From Christensenellaceae bacterium (GTDB lineage: Bacteria > Bacillota > Clostridia > Christensenellales > CAAEEZ01), in assembly GCA_020024085.1 (NCBI GenBank), contig JAHHUG010000007.1, forward strand, positions 1 to 28,686: 28,686 nt of DNA, read 5' to 3'. This document shows, in pieces, positions 6,147 to 16,103 of this stretch. A program made the position numbers and the translations under genes. Below the pieces are notes generated by a model. It was not told where the DNA came from. It ran no database searches and saw only the letters and a list, made by a program, of their open reading frames with translations. The first letter of the stretch is position 1; each line of letters starts with the position of its first letter.

Positions 6147-8045
6147 ATGAAAGATTTTATACACAAGAATGATGAGGTTCCAGTTTATTTATTTTTTCAA
6201 GGTACGAACTATGAGTCGTACAAATTTTTTGCACCACAAAAGGCTGTAATAAACAAGAAAAAAGGCTGGCAATTTACTGTATTTGCAAGGCATGCAAAAT
6301 CGGTAAGAGTTGTCGGCGATTTTAATGATTGGAATCAAGAGTCGCATTATATGCAAAAAATCAGCGACCAAGGTATTTTTAGGCTATTTATCGAGGGTTT
6401 AGAGCAGTTTGACAATTATAAATATGCAGTGGAGGGGGCAAACGGTGAGATTGTGTTCAAGGCTGACCCATATGCTTTGCACGCAGAAACAGCACCAGGT
6501 ACTGCATCTAAACTTTATGATATTTCTAAATATTGTTGGCACGATAGCAAATGGCTAGACAAACGAAAAAAATCTAATACTTACGAAGAACCTATGAATA
6601 TTTATGAGGTTCATTTAGGTTCGTGGAGAACATATCCTGATGGCAATTTGTTCACTTATAGAGAGTTTGCAAACCAAATGGTAAAGTACTTAAAACAAAT
6701 GCACTTTACTCATATTGAATTGCTACCTATTACCGAATATCCATATGATGGTTCGTGGGGATACCAAGTGACAGGATTGTTTGCACCTACCAGTAGATAT
6801 GGCACACCAGAGGACTTTATGTATTTTGTGGATAAATGCCACGAAAATAATATTGGTGTTATTTTGGATTGGGTTGTATCGCATTTTCCAAAGGACCAAC
6901 ACGGACTAAGTATGTTTGATGGCACTCCAATGTACGAGTATGCTGAGGAATGGAAGGAACATAAGGAGTGGGGTACAAAGGTATTTGACTATGGCAAACC
7001 GGAGGTTCAAAGTTTTTTGATATCCTCTGCAAAATTCTGGACAGATGTATACCATATTGATGGACTTAGGGTTGATGCAGTTGCTAGTATGCTTTATCTT
7101 GACTACGGCAAAAACCACGGAGAGTGGCAACCAAATATCAACGGTGGCAACTACAATCTTGAGGCTATTAATTTCCTACAAAATATGAATAAGGCAGTAC
7201 TTTCTAATGGTACTGGTGTAATAACCATTGCAGAGGAATCTACAAGTTTCCCTATGGTTACAAAACCAAGCTTTGATGGTGGACTAGGATTTAATTATAA
7301 ATGGAATATGGGTTGGATGAATGATACCCTAAGTTATATCGAGACGGACCCTTTCTTTAGAAAGGACAATCACAATAAACTTACATTCAGTTTGACTTAC
7401 GCATTTAGTGAGAACTTTATTTTGCCAATCTCACACGATGAGGTGGTACACGGCAAAAAATCACTAATTGACAAAAATTTTGGCGACTACACTCAAAAGT
7501 TTGAGAGCCTAAAGGCATTGTACGGCTATTTTATGACTTTTGTTGGCAAAAAGTTGTCGTTTATGGGTAATGAGTTTGCTCAGTTTATAGAGTGGGATTA
7601 CAAAAAAGGGCTTGATTGGCTACTACTTGATTATCCTATGCACGCAAAGTTTAACCGATTTGTTAAGGACTTGAATGAACTATATGTAAACTCTCCTTGC
7701 TTGTACGAGCAAGATACCGATTATAAGGGATTTAACTGGTTGGTGGTTGAGGACAAAACTCAAAATATTATTGCATATACAAGGTATGCAAAAAATGGGG
7801 ATTACTACATTATAGTAATTAACTTCTCTCCAGTAACAAGAAAAAATTATGTATTAGGTGTTCCGGATTTTGATGAATACGAGGTCATTTTTTCTTCGGA
7901 TAAGGCAAAATATGGCAGTATCAAAGAGGGTAAGGCAAAATATAAACCTCGCAAATTCAAATATCACGGTCAAGAACAAAGTATTAAGATGCTAATACCA
8001 AAAAATAGTGTAACTATATTAAGGAGGAAAGGTAATGTACAATAA
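6147..8045 (+). CDS. glgB: GlgB, 1,4-alpha-glucan branching enzyme
   Basis: The product is 632 residues. It cuts alpha-1,4 links in glycogen and re-attaches the fragment as an alpha-1,6 branch. An N-terminal CBM48 domain (about 30-110, with VVGDFNDWN) is followed by the GH13_9 barrel and a C-terminal beta domain. The catalytic triad is Asp310 (GLRVDAVASMLYLDY), Glu363 (TIAEEST) and Asp431 (ISHDEVVHGK). The start is ATG 6147; an upstream in-frame TGA at 6117 and the family N-terminus (VPVYLFFQGTNYESY) leave no better choice. Strikingly, there is no ribosome binding site and the promoter ends just before the ATG, suggesting a leaderless transcript. It is the first gene of a tight glg operon and overlaps glgC by 11 bp. 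Confidence 0.96.
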   Translation: MKDFIHKNDEVPVYLFFQGTNYESYKFFAPQKAVINKKKGWQFTVFARHAKSVRVVGDFNDWNQESHYMQKISDQGIFRLFIEGLEQFDNYKYAVEGANGEIVFKADPYALHAETAPGTASKLYDISKYCWHDSKWLDKRKKSNTYEEPMNIYEVHLGSWRTYPDGNLFTYREFANQMVKYLKQMHFTHIELLPITEYPYDGSWGYQVTGLFAPTSRYGTPEDFMYFVDKCHENNIGVILDWVVSHFPKDQHGLSMFDGTPMYEYAEEWKEHKEWGTKVFDYGKPEVQSFLISSAKFWTDVYHIDGLRVDAVASMLYLDYGKNHGEWQPNINGGNYNLEAINFLQNMNKAVLSNGTGVITIAEESTSFPMVTKPSFDGGLGFNYKWNMGWMNDTLSYIETDPFFRKDNHNKLTFSLTYAFSENFILPISHDEVVHGKKSLIDKNFGDYTQKFESLKALYGYFMTFVGKKLSFMGNEFAQFIEWDYKKGLDWLLLDYPMHAKFNRFVKDLNELYVNSPCLYEQDTDYKGFNWLVVEDKTQNIIAYTRYAKNGDYYIIVINFSPVTRKNYVLGVPDFDEYEVIFSSDKAKYGSIKEGKAKYKPRKFKYHGQEQSIKMLIPKNSVTILRRKGNVQ

Positions 8046-9231
8046 TCGCAAAGAGTGTGTTGCAATGTTACTTGCAGGTGGACAAGGAACTAGACTAGGT
8101 GTACTTACACAAAATGTAGCAAAACCAGCAGTACCATTTGGTGCAAAATATAGGATAATCGACTTCCCTTTATCAAATTGCATTAACTCTGGCATAGATA
8201 CGGTTGGTGTATTGACTCAATATCAACCTTTTGAACTAAACCAATATATTGGCAATGGTCAACCATGGGATTTAGATAGAGTGAATGGTGGTGCTTTTAT
8301 TTTGCCACCATATATGAGGGCGAAGGCTGGCGAGTGGTACAAGGGTACTGCTAATGCTATTTATCAAAATATTCAATTTATAGATAGATTTAATCCAAAC
8401 TATGTAATTATCTTGTCAGGTGACCATATTTACAAAATGGATTACAAAAAGATGTTAAAGCAACATAAGGATACTGGTGCAGATTGTACCATTGCTGTTA
8501 TTGATGTTCCTATCGAGGAGGCATCAAGATTTGGTATTATGAATACTAATGAGGACGGCAGTATCTACGAGTTTGAGGAAAAACCAAAGAACCCAAAGAG
8601 CACAAAAGCATCTATGGGTATTTATGTATATAATTGGCCAGTATTAAAGAAATATCTTGAAATGGACGAGGCTGACAAAACAAGTTCTAACGACTTTGGT
8701 AAAAACATTATTCCAAAAATGTTAGAAAATGGCGAAAAATTATATTGTTACAATTTCAGTGGTTATTGGAAAGATGTAGGTACAATTAGTTCTCTTTGGG
8801 AAGCTAATATGGACGTACTTAATCCAAAGAGTGGCTTAAATCTTAGCGATAGTACATGGAAAATATATGCAAGAAACCTTGCCGAAACACCTCACTATGT
8901 TGGAAATAATGCAGTAGTTAAAAACTCTGCTATTTCAGAAGGTTGTTATATTGATGCAAATATCGAAAATAGCGTTGTCTTTAAGGGAGCTGTTATCAAA
9001 AAGGGTGCAACTATTAAAAATAGTGTAATCTTTAACGATGCAGTTATCGAAGAGGGTGCAGAGGTTAATTTTTCTATTATTGGTTCTAATGCTGTTATCG
9101 GCAAAAATTCAAAAGTTGGTAGCAAGGAAGGTCATTGCATCAATGGCGAATGGCAAATAGCTGTTGTTGGCTCTAATGTAGAGCTTAGCGAAAACTCTGT
9201 TGTTACAGAAAAAGATATGATAGGAGGCTAA
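8035..9231 (+). CDS. glgC: GlgC, glucose-1-phosphate adenylyltransferase (catalytic subunit)
   Basis: The product is 398 residues. It makes ADP-glucose from glucose-1-phosphate and ATP, the committed step of bacterial glycogen synthesis. The nucleotidyltransferase signature AGGQGTRL is at 14-21, followed by KPAVPFGAKYRIIDFPLSNC. Further motifs are ILSGDHIYKMDY (metal site) and FEEKPKNPKS (sugar phosphate site). The C-terminal third is a left-handed beta-helix of hexapeptide repeats. AAGGAGG at 8021-8027 sits 7 nt before ATG 8035, inside the end of glgB. The overlap with the next gene (TAATG) indicates translational coupling. Bacillota pair GlgC with the non-catalytic GlgD that follows. Confidence 0.97.
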   Translation: MYNNRKECVAMLLAGGQGTRLGVLTQNVAKPAVPFGAKYRIIDFPLSNCINSGIDTVGVLTQYQPFELNQYIGNGQPWDLDRVNGGAFILPPYMRAKAGEWYKGTANAIYQNIQFIDRFNPNYVIILSGDHIYKMDYKKMLKQHKDTGADCTIAVIDVPIEEASRFGIMNTNEDGSIYEFEEKPKNPKSTKASMGIYVYNWPVLKKYLEMDEADKTSSNDFGKNIIPKMLENGEKLYCYNFSGYWKDVGTISSLWEANMDVLNPKSGLNLSDSTWKIYARNLAETPHYVGNNAVVKNSAISEGCYIDANIENSVVFKGAVIKKGATIKNSVIFNDAVIEEGAEVNFSIIGSNAVIGKNSKVGSKEGHCINGEWQIAVVGSNVELSENSVVTEKDMIGG

Positions 9232-9233
9232 TG

Positions 9234-10346
9234 ATGAGAGGAAACGCAATTGGTGTAATCTACGCATCAGAAACAGATAGCAAATTAAATGAACTAACTA
9301 TTCATAGAACTTCGGCATCATTGCCATTTTGTGCGAGATATCGTATAATAGACTTTACTCTTTCAAACCTTGTTAATGCTGGTATAATATCTATTGGACT
9401 TATTACTCGTAGTAATTATAGCTCATTAATGGACCATATCCGTCTAGGTAAAGACTGGGATTTGAGTAGAAAAAATGGTGGTATTGTAATGTTCCCACCT
9501 TATGTACTTAATAATAGCACCAACTTCCAAGGTCAAGTTGAGGCATTGTATGGTATCAAAAATTACCTAAATAAGAGAAAGGAAAAATATGTTGTAATCA
9601 CCCCAGCAAATATTATTTGCAAGCTTGACTTTGTTGATATCATTGATAAGCACGACAAGAGTGGTGCAGATATTACCCTTGTTACATACAAAACAAGCAG
9701 TTCTCATGTAAGTACCAACATTGTTGAAACAGACGAGAATGGTAGACTTAAGGATATGATGCTAACCACCGTTCCTAATGAGGAGGAAAAACAAGTAAAC
9801 TTAAAGGTTTATGTTGTAGAAAAAGAATTCTTAATCAAACTTGTTGATGAGGCTTATGCAAGAGGTCAAATGAACTTTGAAAAGAACATTATTATGAATA
9901 ATATCAACAATTACTACATCAATACATATTTATATGATGGATATGTTAGCGTTATTGACCACATCAAAGCATACTACGATGCAAGTATGGATATGCTTGA
10001 TTATGATACTAGAAAGGAAATCTTTAACAAAAACGGAAAAGTATTTACAAAGGTTAAGGATACAGCTCCAACAGTATATTTGAAGCACGCTAGTGTAAAA
10101 AATTCGCTTATTGCTGATGGCTGTGTTATTGATGGTGTTGTTGAAAACTCTATCCTATTTAGAGGAGTAACGGTAGAAAAGGGCGCTGTTGTTAAAAATT
10201 CTATTGTTATGCAAAAGGGTTTAATTATGTCAAATAGTAGCATTAATTACACTATTACCGACAAAAATGTAGTTATCAAAAGTGATAGAAACTTGTCTGG
10301 TCACGAGAGTTATCCTATTGCTATTGCAAAGGATAAAACTGTATAA
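9234..10346 (+). CDS. glgD: GlgD, regulatory subunit of ADP-glucose pyrophosphorylase
   Basis: The product is 370 residues and is clearly related to GlgC (CARYRIIDFTLSNLVNAG, beta-helix at the C-terminus). The nucleotide-binding GGxGTRL is replaced by YASETDSKLNEL, as in known GlgD proteins, so it should not be catalytic but should modulate GlgC in a mixed tetramer. Two tandem ATG codons are available: 9231, overlapping the glgC stop, and 9234. AGGAGG at 9222-9227 is 6 nt from 9234 but only 3 nt from 9231, so 9234 is preferred. It ends two nt before the coding spacer of glgA, whose ribosome binding site overlaps the glgD stop. Confidence 0.94.
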   Translation: MRGNAIGVIYASETDSKLNELTIHRTSASLPFCARYRIIDFTLSNLVNAGIISIGLITRSNYSSLMDHIRLGKDWDLSRKNGGIVMFPPYVLNNSTNFQGQVEALYGIKNYLNKRKEKYVVITPANIICKLDFVDIIDKHDKSGADITLVTYKTSSSHVSTNIVETDENGRLKDMMLTTVPNEEEKQVNLKVYVVEKEFLIKLVDEAYARGQMNFEKNIIMNNINNYYINTYLYDGYVSVIDHIKAYYDASMDMLDYDTRKEIFNKNGKVFTKVKDTAPTVYLKHASVKNSLIADGCVIDGVVENSILFRGVTVEKGAVVKNSIVMQKGLIMSNSSINYTITDKNVVIKSDRNLSGHESYPIAIAKDKTV

Positions 10347-10355
10347 GGAGGAATT

Positions 10356-11783
10356 ATGAAAATATTATTTTGTTCATCAGAGGTAGCACCTTTTATCAAA
10401 ACAGGTGGATTAGGGGATGTTGCTAGTGCTTTACCAAAGGCTCTTGCAAAAATGGGACATGATATTAGAGTAGTAATGCCTTTATATGCTAGTATTGATA
10501 AAAAATTCATTAATACTGCTGTTTCAAAAGGTTCATTCAATGTAAATCTTGCTTGGAGAAATCAATATTGTGGTTTATACGAGCTAGTTCAAGATGGCGT
10601 AACATACTACTTCTTGGATAATTTATACTATTTTGATAGACAAAAAATTTACGGACACTTTGATGATGGCGAGAGATTTGCTTTCTTCTCAAAGGCAATA
10701 CTTGAGTCAAGTGTAATTACCAATTTTTCACCTGATGTTATCCATTGTAACGATTGGCAAACAGCTCTTGTACCAGTATTTTTGGATAAATTTTATAGAA
10801 GTGTAGATAATTATACATATACAAAAACAGTTATGACTATCCACAATATCAAGTTCCAAGGTCAATATGATATGTTCCTTGCAGGCGATATGCTAGGACT
10901 TGACGAGAATTCTCAACGACTTGTAGAGTTTAACGATTGTTGTAACTTCCTAAAGGGTGGTATCGAGTGTAGTAATATGGTAACCACTGTTAGTGAAACT
11001 TATGCTCACGAAATTACCTATCCATATTATAGTTTTGGATTACATACAATCCTTAACGAGAGAAGTTATAAACTAAGAGGTATTGTTAATGGCATTGATA
11101 CTGATGTATACAATCCTCAAACCGATAAGGCTCTTGCAGTAAATTATTCAGCAAGGTCAATTGGAAGAAAGGAAAAGAACAAAAAAGCACTTTGCGAAAT
11201 GCTTAATTTGCCTTATAATGAAAATACACCTATGTATGCAATGGTTACAAGACTTACCGACCAAAAGGGTATGGACCTTGTTTGCGATAGATTAGAGGAG
11301 ATGTTATCAGCTGATTTGCAACTTGTAATACTTGGCGAAGGAGATTGGAAGTATGAGAGTTTATTATCAGCTATGGCAGATATTTACCCAAATAAACTTA
11401 AGGTAATTATCAATTTTTCAACAGACCTTGCATCAAAGATTTATGCAGGTGCAGATTTCTTCTTGATGCCAAGCCAATTTGAACCTTGTGGTTTAAGCCA
11501 AATGGTTGCAATGAGATATGGCACTATTCCTATCGTTAGGGAAACAGGTGGACTTGTTGATACTGTTGAACCTATTAACCCTGTCAAAAAGACTGGTACT
11601 GGATTTACCTTTAAGACATTCAATTCTTACGATATGTTAGATGCTATTTGGAGGTCTTTTGGTGCATACTTTGATAAGGATTTGATAAAACAAGTACAAA
11701 AGAATATGCTAAAACAAGATTTTAGCTGGGAAAATTCGGCTAAAAAATATTTAGAAATATACGAAGAAATTATAAACAATTAG
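10356..11783 (+). CDS. glgA: GlgA, glycogen synthase (ADP-glucose dependent)
   Basis: The product is 475 residues, the typical GT5 size. It transfers glucose from ADP-glucose to the non-reducing end of alpha-1,4-glucan. The N-terminal motif KTGGLGDV with Lys15 binds ADP-glucose. The GT-B C-terminal half has VTRLTDQKGMDLV, the sugar-nucleotide motif FEPCGLSQMVAMRYGTIPIV and ETGGLVDTV. AAGGAGG at 10345-10351 overlaps the glgD stop and is 4 nt from ATG 10356. It is followed after 8 nt by glgP. The genes glgB-C-D-A-P are in the same order as the B. subtilis operon. Confidence 0.97.
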   Translation: MKILFCSSEVAPFIKTGGLGDVASALPKALAKMGHDIRVVMPLYASIDKKFINTAVSKGSFNVNLAWRNQYCGLYELVQDGVTYYFLDNLYYFDRQKIYGHFDDGERFAFFSKAILESSVITNFSPDVIHCNDWQTALVPVFLDKFYRSVDNYTYTKTVMTIHNIKFQGQYDMFLAGDMLGLDENSQRLVEFNDCCNFLKGGIECSNMVTTVSETYAHEITYPYYSFGLHTILNERSYKLRGIVNGIDTDVYNPQTDKALAVNYSARSIGRKEKNKKALCEMLNLPYNENTPMYAMVTRLTDQKGMDLVCDRLEEMLSADLQLVILGEGDWKYESLLSAMADIYPNKLKVIINFSTDLASKIYAGADFFLMPSQFEPCGLSQMVAMRYGTIPIVRETGGLVDTVEPINPVKKTGTGFTFKTFNSYDMLDAIWRSFGAYFDKDLIKQVQKNMLKQDFSWENSAKKYLEIYEEIINN

Positions 11784-11791
11784 GAGATTTA

Positions 11792-14203
11792 ATGTTTACT
11801 GCAAAAGAAATTGAAGAAAGATTAGCAGAAAATACTGCAAGGTTTTTTGGATTAACACCACAAGAAGTTAGCAAAACTCAATTATATCAAGCAGTTTGTA
11901 TGGTTGTTAAGGATATCCTAACTAATCGTAGGATTGCCTTCAAAAAACAAGTTAAAAAAGAGGAACAAAAGCAAGTATACTATATGTCTATGGAATTCCT
12001 ACTAGGTAAGTCGCTTAAAAACCACTTAAATAATATGGATATGACAGATGTATTCGCAAAGGTAGTTAAAAAATACGGCTATGAGATGGAGGATTTGTAC
12101 GAGGTTGAGCCAGATGCAGGTCTTGGAAATGGTGGTCTAGGTAGACTAGCTGCTGCATATATGGAGAGTTTAACCTCTTGTGGATATGTGGCTTCAGGTT
12201 TCAGTATCCGTTATGATTACGGTATCTTCAAACAAAAGATTGTTGATGGTTGGCAAATTGAAATGCCTGATGAATGGTTGAAAAATGGTTCAGTTTGGCT
12301 TTCTCCTCGTCCAGAAGATACTTTTGAGGTACATCTTGGTGGTAAAGTACATCAAAACTGGAATAATGGCAAGCTAACAATTGAGCATACTGGTTTTACT
12401 ACCATTAAAGCTGTTCCATACGATATGAATATTTCTGGTTACAACGATGTAGCTGTAAATAAAATTAGACTATGGTCTGCCGAGGCTAGGAATGCCTTCA
12501 ATATGGAGCTTTTCTCTCAAGGCGAATATGTAAAAGCTATGGAAGAAAAGGCTATGGCAGAAAGTATTAGTAAAGTTTTGTATCCTGCTGATAATAACTT
12601 TGAGGGTAAATCTTTAAGATTAAAGCAACAATACTTCTTTGTTTCAGCTTCTATGCAATATATCATTGCAAGACATTTAAAAAATTATCCAAGTCTTGAT
12701 AATCTACCTGATAAGGTTGCTATTCATATAAATGATACTCACCCTGCATTGTGTATCCCAGAATTAATGAGACTTCTTGTTGATGAGCACGATTATTCTT
12801 GGGACGATGCTTGGGATATGGTTACAAAGATTACATCTTATACAAACCATACAGTTATGAGTGAGGCTCTTGAAAAATGGCCAGTTAGCTTGTTTAAGAC
12901 TTTGCTTCCTAGAATTTATCAAATTATCGAGGAAATTAATCGTAGATATTGCGATATTTTGTGGAAACATTTTATAAATGATAACGAGAAAGTTGGCTAC
13001 AATGCAATTCTTTCTTACGACCAAATCAAAATGGCAAACCTTTGCCTTGCTGCATCTCATACCGTAAATGGTGTATCAGAACTTCACTCTGAAATATTAA
13101 AAGAGGATTTATTCAAGGATTATTACGAGATTGCACCAGAGAAATTTACCAATGTAACAAATGGTATTACTCACCGTAGATGGCTAAAGGTTGCAAACCC
13201 AAGACTTACTTCCTTACTTACCGAGCTTATCGGTGATGGTTTCTTGTCAAACTCTATGGAGCTTGAGAAGTTATTAAAGTATCAAGGGGACAAAAATGTT
13301 CTAAATGAGCTTGCTAAAATCAAGCTAGAAAACAAAAAAGACCTTGCAGATTTTATCTACAAGCAAAATGGTGTACTTGTTGACCCGAACTCTATATTTG
13401 ATGTTCAAGTTAAGAGACTTCACGAGTATAAGAGACAATTATTAAATGTTCTTCATATTATGTATTTATACTATTCTCTAAAGGAAAATCCAAATATGGA
13501 GATGCAACCACGAGTATTTATCTTCAGTGCAAAGGCAGCATCTAGCTACTATATGGCAAAACAAATTATTAGATTAATTGTTATGCTTGGCGAAGTAATT
13601 AATAATGATAAGTCAATCAACGGCAAACTTAAGGTTGTATTCTTGGAGAACTATTCTGTTAGCCTTGCCGAGAGAATTATGCCAGCATCAGAGGTTAGTG
13701 AACAAATTTCTGTTGCAGGTAAAGAGGCATCTGGCACTGGTAATATGAAATTTATGATTAACGGTGCTGTTACAATCGGTACTATGGACGGTGCTAATGT
13801 AGAGATGTGTCAAGCTGTCGGTAATGACAATATTTTCATTTTTGGTTTGCTTACCGAGGAAGTAAATAGACTTTATCGCGAGGGATATTACCCAACACAA
13901 TATTATAATAGAAGTGATAACCTAAAGAAAGTTATTGCAGAAATGAGAAATGGCATTAAAGGTATTGACTTCAGCGAGATAGCAGATTACTTGCTATTCA
14001 AGGACCCATATCTATGCCTAGCTGATTTTGATAGCTACAAATACACTCAACAAGAGCTTGCAAAGACCTATCAAAACAAGGAAAAATTCCAAAGAATGAG
14101 CTTAATTAATATTGCAAAGGCTGGTTTCTTCTCTAGTGATAGAGCAGTTAAGGAGTATGCAGATAGGATTTGGAATATCCGTCCTATTGCACCAAAAAAA
14201 TAA
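11792..14203 (+). CDS. glgP: GlgP, glycogen/maltodextrin phosphorylase
   Basis: The product is 803 residues, the common length for bacterial GT35 enzymes. It releases glucose-1-phosphate from alpha-1,4-glucans using phosphate. Family motifs include YYMSMEFLLGKSL near the N-terminus, EPDAGLGNGGLGRLAAAYMES, HINDTHPA, and the PLP site EASGTGNMKFMINGA with Lys653 as the Schiff-base lysine. AGGAG at 11782-11786 sits over the glgA stop, 5 nt before the ATG. Its product can re-enter synthesis through GlgC or go to glycolysis through phosphoglucomutase, which is not in the window. The downstream GH13 gene begins only 2 nt after its stop. Confidence 0.96.
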   Translation: MFTAKEIEERLAENTARFFGLTPQEVSKTQLYQAVCMVVKDILTNRRIAFKKQVKKEEQKQVYYMSMEFLLGKSLKNHLNNMDMTDVFAKVVKKYGYEMEDLYEVEPDAGLGNGGLGRLAAAYMESLTSCGYVASGFSIRYDYGIFKQKIVDGWQIEMPDEWLKNGSVWLSPRPEDTFEVHLGGKVHQNWNNGKLTIEHTGFTTIKAVPYDMNISGYNDVAVNKIRLWSAEARNAFNMELFSQGEYVKAMEEKAMAESISKVLYPADNNFEGKSLRLKQQYFFVSASMQYIIARHLKNYPSLDNLPDKVAIHINDTHPALCIPELMRLLVDEHDYSWDDAWDMVTKITSYTNHTVMSEALEKWPVSLFKTLLPRIYQIIEEINRRYCDILWKHFINDNEKVGYNAILSYDQIKMANLCLAASHTVNGVSELHSEILKEDLFKDYYEIAPEKFTNVTNGITHRRWLKVANPRLTSLLTELIGDGFLSNSMELEKLLKYQGDKNVLNELAKIKLENKKDLADFIYKQNGVLVDPNSIFDVQVKRLHEYKRQLLNVLHIMYLYYSLKENPNMEMQPRVFIFSAKAASSYYMAKQIIRLIVMLGEVINNDKSINGKLKVVFLENYSVSLAERIMPASEVSEQISVAGKEASGTGNMKFMINGAVTIGTMDGANVEMCQAVGNDNIFIFGLLTEEVNRLYREGYYPTQYYNRSDNLKKVIAEMRNGIKGIDFSEIADYLLFKDPYLCLADFDSYKYTQQELAKTYQNKEKFQRMSLINIAKAGFFSSDRAVKEYADRIWNIRPIAPKK

Positions 14204-14205
14204 TT

Positions 14206-16020
14206 ATGATTATATTTGATTCATTAAAGGACAAATATCCAGTTGGGGCTGTTAGAACTAATAGCCCCATTTTAATGGAGATAAAACTAAATAAATCTAT
14301 TAAAGTAAACTCACTTTGTATGGTGCTTCGATACATTGATAGCACTAATGGTGTTGACTATTATTTTGAAAAAACAGGTACAAATAACGACTACGATATT
14401 TATTCTCTTTCATTCAATGTCAATAAGGAAGGCATATATTTTTATAGGTTTGAAATAGAAACAAATGATGGTATTATGTATGTCGGTGCTGATAATTTAG
14501 GAAGAGCAGTTATTGGTGAGTTTTTACCAGAATGGCAGTTGACAGTTACAAAACGCGACTATAAAGTACCTAATGTTAGAAAAAACAATATTACTTACCA
14601 AATTTTTGTAGATAGGTTTAATAAGGTAGGAGACTTGCCTTTTACAAAATATGGTGTCAAAAAAGAGTGGTTTGCACCTCTTACCGTTGTTGATAGCGAT
14701 GGGGTGTATAGAGCAAATGACTTCTATGGTGGTAACCTAAAAGGTATTACCCAAAAACTAGATTATATCAAAAGTCTTGGGGTAAAAAATATATATTTAT
14801 CCCCTATTTTTGAGTCGCAGTCGAACCATAGATACGATACTGCTGATTACCTAAAAATTGATAGTTACCTAGGTACTGAGGAGGACTTTGAAGAACTTAT
14901 TTTTGAGGCTAAAAAACGAGATATTGGTATAATGCTTGATGGAGTTTTTAACCATACGGGAGCAGATAGTGTGTACTTTAACAAGTTCAATCATTACGAT
15001 AGTGTGGGGGCATATCAAAGTACCGAGTCGAAGTATTACGATTGGTACAATTTTACCGATTATCCCGATAAATATGATTGTTGGTGGGGTTGTACGGTTG
15101 TTCCTACTGTTACAAATAAGCGTAGTGAAAGCTATCAAGATTTGATTTTTAATCAAGTTTTGGATAAGTGGACAAAGTTTGGTATTAGTGGTTGGAGACT
15201 TGATGTTGTAGATGAGTTACCTAGTTTTTTTGTAGATAAACTTCGCAAAAAGGTAAAATCTATCAACAATGATGCTGTGATTATAGGCGAGGTTTGGGAG
15301 GACGCTAGTACTAAAGTTAGCTATTCAACAAGGCGACCATATTTATTAGGCGATGAGCTTGATGGCACAATGAATTATCCATTCAAAGATGCCATTGTTG
15401 ATTATATGCTTACAGGCAATGTTACTAGATTTTGGGAGATTGTTTCAAAAATTATCAACAATTATCCCCGTGAATCGTTAGATGTGTCCCTTACAATGTT
15501 GGATTCTCACGACACTTTTAGAATAATAAATGTACTTTCAAAAGTGGATATGTCGGGTAAATCAAAGCAGGAAATGCAGAACTATTGGTTCACAGCAGAG
15601 GAGTATTACAAGGCTTGTGATTTACTAAAACTTGCCGTTGTACTACAATATTCTTTGCCAGGTAGTCCTACAATTTTTTATGGAGATGAGCAAGGTATCA
15701 CAGGTTGGGCAGACCCACTTAGTAGACCAACATTTTTGGAAAACAATAAGGATTTATATGATTTCTATGTAAAAATGGGAAATATTTACAATAGTACTGA
15801 TGCGTTTAGTGGAAGTATTATCCCAGAATACGACAATGAAATGTTGGTTTTTAATAGAGAAAATAACGATAAAATCAAAATTATTGTTAACAATACAGGT
15901 AAAACTATTCCTTATACCGTCGAAAATTGCTACAAGGATATTTTTAGTGGTGTAGTATATCCAAACAAAACCACAATAAATGTCAAAAATGAAAGCTTTT
16001 TACTACTAATTAGGGAATAA
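14206..16020 (+). CDS. GH13 alpha-glucan hydrolase, neopullulanase/cyclomaltodextrinase-like
   Basis: The product is 604 residues. An N-terminal beta-sandwich of about 110 residues precedes a GH13 barrel beginning near YQIFVDRF. Catalytic residues are Asp333 (GWRLDVVDE), Glu362 (IIGEVWED) and Asp436 (MLDSHDTFR); region I is DGVFNHTG. There is no signal peptide, so it acts in the cytoplasm, where it would cut maltodextrins or limit dextrins left by GlgP. The layout resembles neopullulanase and cyclomaltodextrinase subfamilies; substrate is not certain. The start is ATG 14206, only 2 nt after the glgP stop and without a ribosome binding site, so translation probably depends on reinitiation. A TTG at 14170 inside glgP is in frame but unlikely. 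In B. subtilis amyX-type pullulanases fill a related role. Confidence 0.85.
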   Translation: MIIFDSLKDKYPVGAVRTNSPILMEIKLNKSIKVNSLCMVLRYIDSTNGVDYYFEKTGTNNDYDIYSLSFNVNKEGIYFYRFEIETNDGIMYVGADNLGRAVIGEFLPEWQLTVTKRDYKVPNVRKNNITYQIFVDRFNKVGDLPFTKYGVKKEWFAPLTVVDSDGVYRANDFYGGNLKGITQKLDYIKSLGVKNIYLSPIFESQSNHRYDTADYLKIDSYLGTEEDFEELIFEAKKRDIGIMLDGVFNHTGADSVYFNKFNHYDSVGAYQSTESKYYDWYNFTDYPDKYDCWWGCTVVPTVTNKRSESYQDLIFNQVLDKWTKFGISGWRLDVVDELPSFFVDKLRKKVKSINNDAVIIGEVWEDASTKVSYSTRRPYLLGDELDGTMNYPFKDAIVDYMLTGNVTRFWEIVSKIINNYPRESLDVSLTMLDSHDTFRIINVLSKVDMSGKSKQEMQNYWFTAEEYYKACDLLKLAVVLQYSLPGSPTIFYGDEQGITGWADPLSRPTFLENNKDLYDFYVKMGNIYNSTDAFSGSIIPEYDNEMLVFNRENNDKIKIIVNNTGKTIPYTVENCYKDIFSGVVYPNKTTINVKNESFLLLIRE

Positions 16021-16045
16021 TAAGTATATTATTTTGTACATATCA

Positions 16046-16074
16046 TTTACAATGAAGTAAATAATTAGTATAAT
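16046..16074 (+). promoter_or_regulatory. Sigma-A promoter of the MFS transporter gene
   Basis: TTTACA at 16046-16051 and TATAAT at 16069-16074 are separated by 17 bases. The predicted start near 16081 gives a 23-nt leader with AGGAGA at 16093-16098. As no terminator follows the GH13 gene, glg readthrough could also reach the transporter. Confidence 0.8.
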
Positions 16075-16103
16075 GATATTATGATTATCGCTAGGAGAAT
16101 TTT

